In this document: positions 44,195-54,699 of the stretch, one piece after another
Position numbering within the stretch: position 1 is the stretch's first letter
Layout: every line of letters begins with the position of its first letter
From: Caldimonas brevitalea
Lineage (GTDB): Bacteria; Pseudomonadota; Gammaproteobacteria; Burkholderiales; Burkholderiaceae_C
Length of the DNA: 64,000 nucleotides
Assembly: GCF_001017435.1 (NCBI RefSeq)
Contig: NZ_CP011371.1
Location: 6,324,001 to 6,388,000, forward strand
Reading direction: 5' to 3'
Notes under the pieces: generated by a model
Seen by the model: only the letters and a program-made list of their open reading frames with translations
Told to the model about the DNA's origin: nothing
Databases searched by the model: none
Made by a program: the position numbers and the translations under genes

Positions 44195-46441
44195 TCACAG
44201 CGTGACGCCTGCCCCCCCGGCGTGGGTCGAATACACCTTGGGCTGCGGCGCCGCGGTGAGCGGCGCCAGCGATTCGGCCAACAGCTCCAGCGGCACCGGC
44301 TTTTCCAGCACCTGCACGTTGCTCTCGCTGCCCCGCAAGGTGCGCGCATCGGCGGCGTCGCCGGTGATCAGGATGGTCAGCGCCTTCGGAAAGAGCTTGC
44401 GAGCGAACATCACGACGTCGAGCCCCGAACTCGCGGGCAAGCGGTAGTCGGCCAGCACGCCGTCCCAGTCGTGCCGGGCCGACTTCAACAACTTGATCGC
44501 CGTTTCGGCATCGCGTGCCACTTCGACCTCCAGCCCCCAGGAACGCAGCAGCTCGGCGGTCGTGTCGCCCACCAGCACATCGTCTTCGACCAGCAGCACC
44601 CGCCCGTGGAAAGACGGCGCGATACCGGCGATACGCACCGGTTCGGGCCGGGGTGCGAGCGGAATGCTGACCGTGAACGTGGTGCCCTCACCGGGCTGCG
44701 AAGCCAGCGTGAGCGGGTGCTGCAGCAAGGCGCTCATGCGTTTCACGATCGACAGGCCGAGGCCGAGGCCCAGCGCCGGGTTGCGCTGCGGATTGCCCAA
44801 CTGGCGGAATTCCTCGAACACCACCTCCTGCTTGTCGAGCGGGATACCTTCGCCGGTGTCGGCGACGAGCACGCGGGCCTCGCCGTCGGCCTCCTGCACG
44901 GAGATGCGCACGCTGCCCCCGGCGCCGGTGTATTTGATGGCGTTGCTGACGAGATTGCGGAGCATGCGCCCGAGCAAGGCCTTGTCGCTGCGCACGGCGC
45001 AGCGACAGGCGTCGATGCTGAAGTCGAGTCGCTTTTGCTGGGCCGCGGCCGAAAACTCCTCGCCGATGGTCTGCAACAGCCCCTGCAGGTCGAACTCGGC
45101 ATAGGTGGGCTGGATCAGGCCGGCGTCGAGCTGCGAGACATCGAGCAAGGCATTGAGCAGATCGACGAGGTTGGCAACCGATCGGCGCAGCCGCTCGATG
45201 GTTTCGGCATCGCCCCCGTGCTGGTGGCGCGCGGCCAGCAAGGCGATGTTGAGGTGCATGGCCTGCAGGGGCTGACGCAAGTCGTGGCTGGCGGCGGCCA
45301 GGAAATGCGTCTTCGACAAGCTGGCCTTGAGCGCCTCGTCGCGCGAACGCCGCATCTCCTCGGTGGCGTCGGACAGCTGATGTTGGCGCAAGGCCAGGTT
45401 CTCGGCCATCTGGTCGAGCGTGGCGCCCAGACCACTGAACTCGATGTCGTTGAGCCGGGCCAGGTCGGTGCGCGCGCCCAAGTCGCCTTCGCGCCAACGA
45501 TTGGCCGTCTCGGTGAGCCGTGAAAGCGGCCCGTACAGACCTCTGCGCGCCACCATCCACGCCAGCGCGAGCGCCAGCGCCACGGCGCCCAGCACGGTGG
45601 CGGCGCGCCGGACCGCCATCTTCCACACCGGTGCGAGCACTTGCTCACGCGGGAAGGTCAGCGTGACCGCCATGCCCTGCAAGGCCGTGCTGGGCGGCAC
45701 GTACCCGACGATACGCTCGGCCCCGCCCTCGCCGGGCAAGGCCGCGGCGCCGGGCTTCGCCTGGCCAAGCAAGCGTCGCAAGTCGGGGGAGACGGTGCTG
45801 CCCATCGCCCCGGTGTCCGGGAGTTCGATCAACACGGTGCCACGGCGGTCGGTGACGACCAGGTTGGCGCCCGGCGGCAAGGGGTTGTCGGCCAGGCGGC
45901 GCGACAAGCCGGTGAGGCTGATCGAGGCCCAGACGACACCGATCACGTGGTCGGCGTTGTCCTTGATCGGGTAGCTGTAATGGAACACCGGTTCCTGGGC
46001 CGCCTTGGCGTAGGCGTACTCGCCGACCGTGAACTCGCCGCTCAACACCGCCTGCTTGAAATACCAGCGGTCGGCGTTGTTGGCGGCCTTGAGATCCCGC
46101 ACGTAGGGCACGCCGACACAGTAGACATTCCCCTCGGCATCCGAGGCGCCGACGGTGAAGGCGCTCTTGAAGCGCCGTTGCAGTGTTTCGAGATACGCGT
46201 AGCACGCGGCGGGGTCGCGGTTCTTCACGACCGGGGTGGCGGCCACCGCGACCAGCAGCTCGCGGTAGCCCGTCTCCAGCTGCTCCAGCTGGCGGCTGAC
46301 GAGCTCGGCCTGACGCTGTGCCTCTTGGAAGGCGGCCTCCTCGTGCCGCTTGAACTGGTGAACCTGCTCGATCGTCTCCACGACCATCACGGGCGCCAGC
46401 GCAACCAGGACGAGGGCGACCAAACGCGTGCGTAGCTTCAT
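44195..46441 (-). CDS. Hybrid sensor histidine kinase with C-terminal receiver
   Basis: A 748-aa membrane kinase. Helices at about 8-24 and 285-302 bracket a periplasmic double-Cache (dCACHE) sensor (CYAYLETLQRRFKSAF, NADRWYFKQAVLSGEFTVGEYAYAKAAQEPVFHYSYPI). A HAMP domain (RRGLYGPLSRLTETANRWREGDLGARTD) follows. HisKA has His386 in AASHDLRQPLQAM, and the ATPase domain has NLVSNAIKYT, DTGEGIP and LGLGLSI. A receiver with Asp665 in VLADYRLPASSGLD and the LITGD Thr region ends the protein. The H-D-L-R-Q-P-L box and receiver resemble RpfC/LuxQ-like hybrids. No cognate output regulator is adjacent. The ligand is unknown. Confidence 0.93.
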   Translation of the reverse strand: MKLRTRLVALVLVALAPVMVVETIEQVHQFKRHEEAAFQEAQRQAELVSRQLEQLETGYRELLVAVAATPVVKNRDPAACYAYLETLQRRFKSAFTVGASDAEGNVYCVGVPYVRDLKAANNADRWYFKQAVLSGEFTVGEYAYAKAAQEPVFHYSYPIKDNADHVIGVVWASISLTGLSRRLADNPLPPGANLVVTDRRGTVLIELPDTGAMGSTVSPDLRRLLGQAKPGAAALPGEGGAERIVGYVPPSTALQGMAVTLTFPREQVLAPVWKMAVRRAATVLGAVALALALAWMVARRGLYGPLSRLTETANRWREGDLGARTDLARLNDIEFSGLGATLDQMAENLALRQHQLSDATEEMRRSRDEALKASLSKTHFLAAASHDLRQPLQAMHLNIALLAARHQHGGDAETIERLRRSVANLVDLLNALLDVSQLDAGLIQPTYAEFDLQGLLQTIGEEFSAAAQQKRLDFSIDACRCAVRSDKALLGRMLRNLVSNAIKYTGAGGSVRISVQEADGEARVLVADTGEGIPLDKQEVVFEEFRQLGNPQRNPALGLGLGLSIVKRMSALLQHPLTLASQPGEGTTFTVSIPLAPRPEPVRIAGIAPSFHGRVLLVEDDVLVGDTTAELLRSWGLEVEVARDAETAIKLLKSARHDWDGVLADYRLPASSGLDVVMFARKLFPKALTILITGDAADARTLRGSESNVQVLEKPVPLELLAESLAPLTAAPQPKVYSTHAGGAGVTL

Positions 46442-46801
46442 TGCGGACAGAAGAGGACGAGGGGGTCGGGGCCGGCCCGGCTGTTCTTGCTTGTGCTGGG
46501 AGACGGCGTGGGGTGCGCCGCATGCCTCACGGGCCGGCCTAGCTCCGGCTGCCCGCAGTCACCACTCTAGCTTGCAATGCAGCGGGGGGCCATCGTCCTT
46601 CCCGCCGCATGTAAGACATTTGTCAGGTTTCACCTGAGAACGTCCACAGGCCTCTGGCAGGACGTGCGCCAGACGTGCCGGGCCGAAGGCCGGTCAGAGG
46701 GGCACCTGGCCAGCCCCCGAAGGGGCTCACACCCCAGGCGGTTGTCCAAGCAGCAGCACCAAAGGACAGCGTCAGGGGGCTGCGCCGAAGGGGGTGATGC
46801 G
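46442..46801. other. 360-bp intergenic region upstream of the hybrid kinase
   Basis: No gene is seen. A perfect 15-bp dyad TCAGGT-TTC-ACCTGA lies at 46623-46637. It is about 180 bp upstream of the kinase start and 165 bp past the MOSC stop, so it could belong to a kinase promoter. Confidence 0.4.
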
Positions 46802-47380
46802 TCAGGCTTCGCGGCGCATGCGCGCCGCGAACAGCTCGGGGATCGACACCTCGCGCGGCCCCGGGATCAGCTCGAAGGGCTCGCCGGCGGCGATCTGCCC
46901 GGGCTCCCGCACCGCAAGGTAGAAGCCGCAGTAGCCCGATTGCGCCATCATCCGGGTGGCCTGCTTGAACCCCATCACAGCCTGGAACTTGAAACAGGGG
47001 AAGCGCGGTGCGCTGACCGCCAGCGTGCAGCCCGGAAAGCGCAGCACGTCGCCGACCCACACGCCGGACTCGAGCAGCCCTTCGAGGGTCAGGTTTTCGC
47101 CCAGCGCGCCCGGGGGCAGCGTTTCGGCGCCCCACGGCGCGAGGCCGGCCTGGGCCCGCACCGTGTTCCAGAACGCGTAGTGCTCGTGGGGATAGGCGTA
47201 GACCGCCTTGTCGAGGCCGCCATGCACGTCCGGATCGGCCTGCTCGTCACCTGCCAGGCCCAGGGGACGCACCCCGACGGGCCCGGTCGCCGGCTGTTTG
47301 ACGTAGCCGGTCATCACCTCGCGCCCGGCGATGGTCATCGGTCGCACCAGCCCCACATTCACCGTCAACACCCGCGGCAT
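46802..47380 (-). CDS. MOSC domain protein (YiiM-like)
   Basis: A 192-aa MOSC protein, the family that handles sulfur-bearing molybdenum cofactor and N-hydroxylated substrate reduction. VGVRPLGLAGDEQADPDVHGGLDKAVYAYPHEHY and GALGENLTLEGLLESGVWVGDVLRF are family signatures, and the conserved Cys is in APRFPCFKFQAVMG (near 133). The C-terminal extension (GYCGFYLAVREPG) is YiiM-like. It starts 9 bases after the stop of the substrate-binding protein gene, hinting at joint molybdenum metabolism. Confidence 0.9.
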   Translation of the reverse strand: MPRVLTVNVGLVRPMTIAGREVMTGYVKQPATGPVGVRPLGLAGDEQADPDVHGGLDKAVYAYPHEHYAFWNTVRAQAGLAPWGAETLPPGALGENLTLEGLLESGVWVGDVLRFPGCTLAVSAPRFPCFKFQAVMGFKQATRMMAQSGYCGFYLAVREPGQIAAGEPFELIPGPREVSIPELFAARMRREA

Positions 47381-47389
47381 GTCGTCTCC

Positions 47390-48229
47390 TCAAGCCGGGC
47401 GCGACACGCTGGCGCGGTAGCCACCGGGGGCGCTCTGCACCGCTCGACGGCCGTTCGGGCCGGTCAGCCACTGAACCAACAGCTTGGCCGCCGGGTGTCC
47501 GCCGCGGAAGGGGCGCATGGCATGGTAGACATCGTCCAGGCGCGGGTCGCCTTCCACGATCACGCCCAGTTGGCCGCGTCGGCGGGCGTCGGCATTCCAG
47601 GTCGGACGGTCGACCAACACGTAGGCGCGTTCGGCATTCGCCAACGCCAGCGTGTCGCCCATGCCGGCACTGCTGCGTACGTACCACCCGCCCGGCGCGG
47701 CCACACCGGCAGCCTTGAACAGGGCCGCGTCCTTCAGTTGTGCACCAGAACGGTCGGCGCCACCGACGAACTTGGCCTCGCCGCGCGCGCCGGCCTCGGC
47801 GACTGCGGCCAAGGCGCGCACCACGTCGCGCTGGCCCTTCAGCCCCAGCGGATCGCGGCCGCGCCCCTTGCCGCCCTGCAGCGGCCCGGCCAGCACGAAG
47901 TCGCACGCCGCCACCGGGCGCCGGTCGTGCACCAGCCCCTGCTTTTCCAGCGACGCTTCCAGTTCAGGGGCGTGCGTGAGGGCGGCGTCGAGTTCGCCGC
48001 GCTCGAGCAGGCCGAGCAGCTTGCCGCTGGCGCCCGGCACCAGTTGCACCGCCAGACCGGCGTCGTGCAGGAAACCTTGCTGCAGCCGTTTGGCCAAGCC
48101 GCCGTCGACCAGCGAAGTGGCGACCCCGAGCAACAGCGGCTCCTGCTGCGACCGGGGCGCTGCCCAGGTGGGGAGTGGGACGGCGGCGCCGAACAGGACG
48201 GGCAGGAAGTGGCGGCGGGGCAAGCGCAT
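47390..48229 (-). CDS. TupA/ModA-like periplasmic oxyanion-binding protein
   Basis: A 279-aa substrate-binding protein with a signal peptide containing RRHF (MRLPRRHFLPVLFGAA, possibly Tat-type). The mature sequence follows the tungstate/molybdate-binding TupA pattern: LLLGVATSLVDGGLAKRLQQ, LVPGASGKLLGLLERGELDAALTHAPELE, VHDRRPVAACDFVLAGP, GGADRSGAQLKD, and GWYVRSSAGMGDTLALANAERAYVLVD. No ABC permease or ATPase gene is adjacent. The pairing with a MOSC protein fits molybdate or tungstate use. Ligand choice is inference. Confidence 0.82.
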   Translation of the reverse strand: MRLPRRHFLPVLFGAAVPLPTWAAPRSQQEPLLLGVATSLVDGGLAKRLQQGFLHDAGLAVQLVPGASGKLLGLLERGELDAALTHAPELEASLEKQGLVHDRRPVAACDFVLAGPLQGGKGRGRDPLGLKGQRDVVRALAAVAEAGARGEAKFVGGADRSGAQLKDAALFKAAGVAAPGGWYVRSSAGMGDTLALANAERAYVLVDRPTWNADARRRGQLGVIVEGDPRLDDVYHAMRPFRGGHPAAKLLVQWLTGPNGRRAVQSAPGGYRASVSRPA

Positions 48230-48689
48230 GGTGGAGACACCGGCAAACGACAAAACGGCAATGAACGCGGGCGGGCAGGCGGCGCGCGACGAGCGCGCAT
48301 CTTAATCAGGAAGCCTGCCGGAACAGGCAGGAGCGCGTCCGCTGCCACACTTGTCCCGCCAGGCGGACCGGTGTCTCGCTTATGCATCGCCTCATTCCAG
48401 ATACGCATAAGGGGGGGTCGGCGGCGGGTTACCCCAGGATTACACTCGGGCCTGGTCGCCTCGCCTGGGCGGCTTTGCGTCGCCACCCGCCGCAAAGCCG
48501 CATGCCGCCTCGACACAAGCCGCGCACGACGCTTGCTTATCCAGGTGCCGGCAGCTTCTGGCTGCCCCGACCCCGGACGTAACCCGCTGAAACCCAGCGG
48601 GCCGCGCGGCATCCGGAAAGCCACGTGACAGCAGCCGCCCGCTGCACCCGGTTTTCCGAATCCCGTGCTTTTATATGTTTGGAGAATCC

Positions 48690-50552
48690 ATGAACCAGCC
48701 TGTCATGCAGGGGCTGCAGCTGAATGCGCCCCCCTATGTCAAGAACGCGAAGCTGCTCGCCTGGGTGGCCGAGGTGGCGGCGTTGACACAGCCCGACCGC
48801 CTGTACTGGTGCGACGGCAGTGAGGCCGAATACGACCGGCTGTGCCACGAATTGGTGCAAGCCGGCACCTTCAAGAAGCTGAACGAAGCCAAGCGCCCCA
48901 ACAGCTACCTCGCCTGGAGCGATCCGAGCGACGTGGCGCGCGTCGAGGACCGCACCTTCATCTGCACGCAGAACAAGGAAGACGCCGGCCCGACCAACAA
49001 CTGGGTGGCCCCGGCCGAGATGCGCGTGACGCTGCAGACCGGGCCCAACGCCCTGTTCAAGGGCTGCATGCGCGGCCGCACGATGTACGTGGTGCCGTTC
49101 TCGATGGGCCCGCTCGGCTCCCCGATCGCCCACATCGGCGTCGAGCTGTCGGACAGCCCGTATGTGGCCGTCAACATGCGCCTGATGACCCGCATGGGCC
49201 AGGCCGTGTATGACGTGCTGGGCGTCAACGGCGAGTTCGTGCCCTGCGTGCACACGGTCGGCGCGCCGTTGCAGCCGGGTCAGAAGGACGTGTCGTGGCC
49301 CTGCAACCCGACCAAATACATCGTCCACTACCCCGAAACCCGTGAAATCTGGAGCTACGGCTCGGGTTACGGCGGCAACGCGCTGCTCGGCAAGAAGTGC
49401 TTTGCGCTGCGCATCGCCTCGACCATGGGCCGCGACCAGGGGTGGCTGGCCGAACACATGCTGATCCTGGGCGTCACGTCGCCCGAGGGCAAGAAGCGCC
49501 ACGTCGCCGCGGCCTTCCCCAGCGCCTGCGGCAAGACCAACTTCGCGATGCTGATCCCGCCGGCCGGCTTCGAGGGCTGGAAAGTGACGACCATCGGCGA
49601 CGACATCGCCTGGATCAAGCCCGGTGCCGACGGGCGCCTGTACGCCATCAACCCGGAAGCCGGCTATTTCGGCGTCGCCCCGGGCACCAACGTCAAGACC
49701 AACCCGAACTGCATGGCCTCGCTCGGCCGTGACGTGATCTTCACCAACGTGGCGCTGACCGACGACGGCGACGTCTGGTGGGAAGGCATGACCGACACGC
49801 CGCCGGCCCACTGCATCGACTGGCAAGGCCAGGACTGGACGCCGGCGCTGGCCGCCGAGACCGGCCGCAAGGCGGCACATCCGAACGCCCGTTTCACGGT
49901 GGCTGCCACCAACAATCCGGCGCTTGATGCGCAGTGGGACGACCCGCGCGGTGTCGCGATCGACGCCTTCATCTTCGGCGGCCGCCGTTCGACCACCGTG
50001 CCGCTCGTCACCGAGGCGCGCAACTGGACCGAAGGTGTCTACATGGCCGCGACGATGGGCTCCGAGACCACCGCCGCCGCCGCCGGCCAGCAAGGTGTGG
50101 TGCGGCGCGACCCGTTCGCCATGCTGCCCTTCATGGGCTACCACATGGCCGACTACTTCCAGCACTGGCTCTCGCTCGGCCAGAAGCTCGAGGCGGGCGG
50201 GGCCCAGCTGCCCAAGATCTATTGCGTGAACTGGTTCCGCAAGGGCGACGACGGCAAATTCGTCTGGCCCGGCTTCGGCGACAACATGCGCGTGCTGAAG
50301 TGGATGCTCGACCGGGTCGAGGGCAAGGCCGAGGGCACCGAGCACGTGTTCGGCGTGTCGCCGCGCTACGAAGACCTCGAATGGAAGGGTTCGGGCTTCA
50401 GCCCCAAGCAGTACGAGCAGGTGGCGAGCATCGATTTGTCGGCATGGCAGCAGGAGTTCCGGCTGCACGATCAGCTGTTCGACCAGCTCGGCACCCGGGT
50501 GCCGGGCGCACTGCTCGCGGTGAAGCGCGAGTTCGAGGCGCGCGTCGGCTGA
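48690..50552 (+). CDS. pckG: GTP-dependent phosphoenolpyruvate carboxykinase
   Basis: A 620-aa GTP-type PEPCK, converting oxaloacetate to phosphoenolpyruvate for gluconeogenesis. Landmarks are [36 protein letters not shown], the kinase-1 (P-loop) motif [12 protein letters not shown] with the reactive Cys, kinase-2 [22 protein letters not shown] and [36 protein letters not shown] places the start at 48690. A rho-independent terminator follows at 50613. It is a single-gene unit. Confidence 0.97.
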   Translation: MNQPVMQGLQLNAPPYVKNAKLLAWVAEVAALTQPDRLYWCDGSEAEYDRLCHELVQAGTFKKLNEAKRPNSYLAWSDPSDVARVEDRTFICTQNKEDAGPTNNWVAPAEMRVTLQTGPNALFKGCMRGRTMYVVPFSMGPLGSPIAHIGVELSDSPYVAVNMRLMTRMGQAVYDVLGVNGEFVPCVHTVGAPLQPGQKDVSWPCNPTKYIVHYPETREIWSYGSGYGGNALLGKKCFALRIASTMGRDQGWLAEHMLILGVTSPEGKKRHVAAAFPSACGKTNFAMLIPPAGFEGWKVTTIGDDIAWIKPGADGRLYAINPEAGYFGVAPGTNVKTNPNCMASLGRDVIFTNVALTDDGDVWWEGMTDTPPAHCIDWQGQDWTPALAAETGRKAAHPNARFTVAATNNPALDAQWDDPRGVAIDAFIFGGRRSTTVPLVTEARNWTEGVYMAATMGSETTAAAAGQQGVVRRDPFAMLPFMGYHMADYFQHWLSLGQKLEAGGAQLPKIYCVNWFRKGDDGKFVWPGFGDNMRVLKWMLDRVEGKAEGTEHVFGVSPRYEDLEWKGSGFSPKQYEQVASIDLSAWQQEFRLHDQLFDQLGTRVPGALLAVKREFEARVG

Positions 50553-50612
50553 CGACACCGCGGTCGGGAAGACCGCACTCGCATCAAGGCGACCCCACCG
50601 GGCCGCCGTCAC

Positions 50613-50637
50613 AAGGGCACCTGCGGGTGCCCTTTTT
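50613..50637 (+). terminator. Rho-independent terminator of pckG
   Basis: AAGGGCACC (50613-50621) pairs with GGTGCCCTT (50626-50634), followed by a T-run. It lies 60 bases after the stop codon. Confidence 0.9.
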
Positions 50638-51044
50638 CATGCGCCGCCCGCTTCAGGGCGGGGCGCCTGTGCCACATTTTTGGGCATTTGCCAGTCCTTT
50701 TATCAGGTCAGACGCACCAATTGGCAGATGGTCAAGATTAACATGTTCACAAACGTGTCCATCGCTTGTGAGCGCCTACTGCGAGCAATAGCATCGCGTG
50801 GCCATGCATCCCAGCCTCTACATCCGGAGGTCCCGGTGCAAGGCGCGGATAACGGTCCGCGCGGTGCCCGGCCTCCCACACGGAGGCACTTTGATGCCTG
50901 ACGCCCGCTCCACCCGCGGGCGCCAGGGATCCTGAACGGCAGCCCGCGGCCACCGTCCGAACCCGGACGGCGCATCGTGGCCCATCGCCGGGGCCGAAGC
51001 CGATGCCGCTGCTGCTTTCATCTCGACTTGCGAGGTCTCTTCCG
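50638..51044. other. 407-bp intergenic region upstream of the subtilisin gene
   Basis: No gene is seen. The AT-richer segment at about 50695-50765 (around GGTCAAGATTAACATGTTC) is the most promoter-like part, with TTGGCA near 50720 as a possible -35. This would leave a long 5' leader of more than 250 bases before the ATG at 51045. Confidence 0.35.
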
Positions 51045-52913
<1,869 letters not shown>

Positions 52914-52980
52914 GTTCTCGTTCTGTGGCGCGGCGGCGGCCCGATCGGGTCGCACGCCGCCGGGGCCTGGCGGCCCCATG

Positions 52981-53013
52981 TAAAAAGCCCGCAGCATCGG
53001 CTGCGGGCTTTTT
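52981..53013. terminator. Bidirectional rho-independent terminator
   Basis: AAAAAGCCCGCAGC (52982-52995) pairs perfectly with GCTGCGGGCTTTTT (53000-53013) across a 4-nt loop. The A and T runs make it active on both strands, ending the protease gene and the leftward small gene at 53051. Confidence 0.9.
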
Positions 53014-53050
53014 GTTTTCCGGCGTGGCAGGCTTGTCGCCTGCGTGCGGT

Positions 53051-53320
53051 TCAGCGGTCGAAGTCGCCGTCGAAGCGGCAGGCGGCGGCGCGCAGATCGG
53101 CGGCGAACCCGGGCTGGCTGCGCTCGTAGTCGCGCGCCATCTCCAGGACCGCCTGGACCGACTCGTAGGGGCTGGGTTCACGGCGGAACACACGGCCGAG
53201 GGCGGAGACGCCCCGCTCGGCGCCGGTCAGCACGGCGGCGAACACATGGGCCAGGGCAGCCGCGCCACGCGGCGCGGTACGAGGGGCTGCGACATGCAGT
53301 TGAACAGTGGTGGCGGTCAT
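53051..53320 (-). CDS. Small hypothetical protein, paralogue of the 53348 gene
   Basis: An 89-aa soluble protein. It shares an N-terminal pattern with its upstream neighbour: M-x-x-TTV-x-L-x-VA...APRGAAA-x-A (residues 1-24). Both also have a C-terminal pattern Y-x-x-SQP...A-x-LRAAA (about 65-82). The middle differs (VFAAVLTGAERGVSALGRVF). The two are evidently a tandem duplication. No known domain, signal peptide or membrane helix is recognised. AAGGAACAACATC provides the ribosome site. It ends at a strong bidirectional terminator. Confidence 0.75.
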   Translation of the reverse strand: MTATTVQLHVAAPRTAPRGAAALAHVFAAVLTGAERGVSALGRVFRREPSPYESVQAVLEMARDYERSQPGFAADLRAAACRFDGDFDR

Positions 53321-53347
53321 GATGTTGTTCCTTTTTTCGGGGTCAGG

Positions 53348-53608
53348 TCAGCGGGCAAAAGCGGCAGCCAGGTAAGCCTGGGCTGCGGCCCGCAGTTCGG
53401 CCGCTTGGTGTGGCTGGGAGCCCTGGTAACGGGCGGCCAGGCAATTCAGGTCGTGGGCCACCCGCGCGGCATGCGGTCGCCCCGCCAGAGGCCGGAACGG
53501 GAGGCTTGCCAGGTGCAGGGCCCAGGCGGCGATCGTGGCGATCGCTGCGGCTCCGCGAGGCGCGACGTCGCGCGGGGCGACTTGCAGTTCGACGGTGGTG
53601 GGTTGCAT
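53348..53608 (-). CDS. Small hypothetical protein, paralogue of the 53051 gene
   Basis: An 86-aa protein with the shared N-terminal block (TTVELQVAPRDVAPRGAAAIA) and the C-terminal block (YQGSQPHQAAELRAAAQAY). Between them is a hydrophobic helix (TIAAWALHLASLPFRPLA, about 25-42) that could associate with membrane. It starts the leftward pair, 27 bases before its paralogue, and is divergent from the LysR gene at 53716 with a 107-bp gap, so LysR control is likely. Function unknown. Confidence 0.75.
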   Translation of the reverse strand: MQPTTVELQVAPRDVAPRGAAAIATIAAWALHLASLPFRPLAGRPHAARVAHDLNCLAARYQGSQPHQAAELRAAAQAYLAAAFAR

Positions 53609-53715
53609 GGTGAGGTCCTGTTCGGTTCTGGTACGGAACGAAGTATGGGGTTAACCCTAGGTATGCATCCAATGAATTGTGTGAATCTTCGACATTCACC
53701 AATCGCATAACTTCG

Positions 53716-54687
53716 ATGAACTTCCGCACCCTCGACCTCAACCTGTTGCGCGTGTTCGACCAGGTGATGGCGGAGCAGAACCTGACGCGCGCCGCGGAGC
53801 GCCTGGCCATGACGCAGCCGGCCGTCAGCAATGCACTGCGCCGGTTGCGCGAGGCGGTCGGGGACGAGTTGCTGGTGCGCACCGCCTACGGCGTCAAGCC
53901 GACGGCGCGTGCCGAAGCGCTATGGCCGGAGGTGCGGGCCGCGTTGGGCCGTCTGCGCGAGGCGCTCGACCCGGAGACGTTCGACCCGACGGTCTCGGAA
54001 GCCACCTTCCGGCTCGCGATGGCCGATGCCACCGCGGCCACCTTGATGCCGCTGCTGGTGGCCGGCATCGAGCGCCTGCAGGCGCTGGCCAACGTGCGTG
54101 TGTTTCCGCTGACCACCCGCGACCCGCGCGCGCTGGTCGAGCGCGGCGAGGTGGATTTCGCGATCGGCTACTTTCCCGACGCCATCGCGGCCCTGACCGC
54201 ACAGGGCAGCACGGCCTCCCTGCAGCACCAGCGTCTGTGGGACGGCGAGTATGTGTGCGTGATGCGCAAGGGCCATCCGCTGGCCGACGCGGCGCTGACG
54301 CTCGACACCTTCTGCGCCGCCCACCACCTGCTGGTGAGCTTTTCAGGGCGCGCCCATGGTTTCGTCGACCAGGCGCTGGCCACGCTGAACCGCACGCGCC
54401 GCATCGTGTTGACCGTCAATCAGTTCTTCACCGCCGGGCGCGTGGTGTTGCACTCCGACCTGCTCACCGTGCTGCCACGCGACTTCCTGCCCGCCACCGG
54501 CTTCGAGCGTGAACTGCTCGCCAAGCCACTGCCGCTGAATCTGCAACGGGTGCACGTGGAGGTGCTGTGGCACCGGCGGCATGAACACGACCCGGCACAG
54601 CGTTGGATGCGCGAGCAGATCTTGGCCGCCGGCGCCCAGCGCGACAGCCGAGGTCGCCCAAGCGACGCGCTGCTGGACGCCGGCTGA
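53716..54687 (+). CDS. LysR family regulator (NodD/LeuO-like subgroup)
   Basis: A 323-aa LysR regulator. The N-terminal MNFRTLDLNLLRVFDQVMAEQNLTRAAERLAMTQPAVSNALRRLREAVGD is typical of the PBP2-NodD-like subgroup, whose members often respond to aromatic compounds. The effector domain starts near 90 (ATFRLAMADATAATLMPLLV). The start at 53716 aligns with the family. It is divergent from the paired small paralogues, its most likely targets. Confidence 0.9.
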   Translation: MNFRTLDLNLLRVFDQVMAEQNLTRAAERLAMTQPAVSNALRRLREAVGDELLVRTAYGVKPTARAEALWPEVRAALGRLREALDPETFDPTVSEATFRLAMADATAATLMPLLVAGIERLQALANVRVFPLTTRDPRALVERGEVDFAIGYFPDAIAALTAQGSTASLQHQRLWDGEYVCVMRKGHPLADAALTLDTFCAAHHLLVSFSGRAHGFVDQALATLNRTRRIVLTVNQFFTAGRVVLHSDLLTVLPRDFLPATGFERELLAKPLPLNLQRVHVEVLWHRRHEHDPAQRWMREQILAAGAQRDSRGRPSDALLDAG

Positions 54688-54699
54688 GCGGCGCTGGCC

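Noticed and set aside
48537..50612. 691-aa open frame on the minus strand across pckG
   Set aside because: It is antisense to a clear PEPCK gene, is low-complexity with many His/Val/Arg residues, and has no ribosome site.
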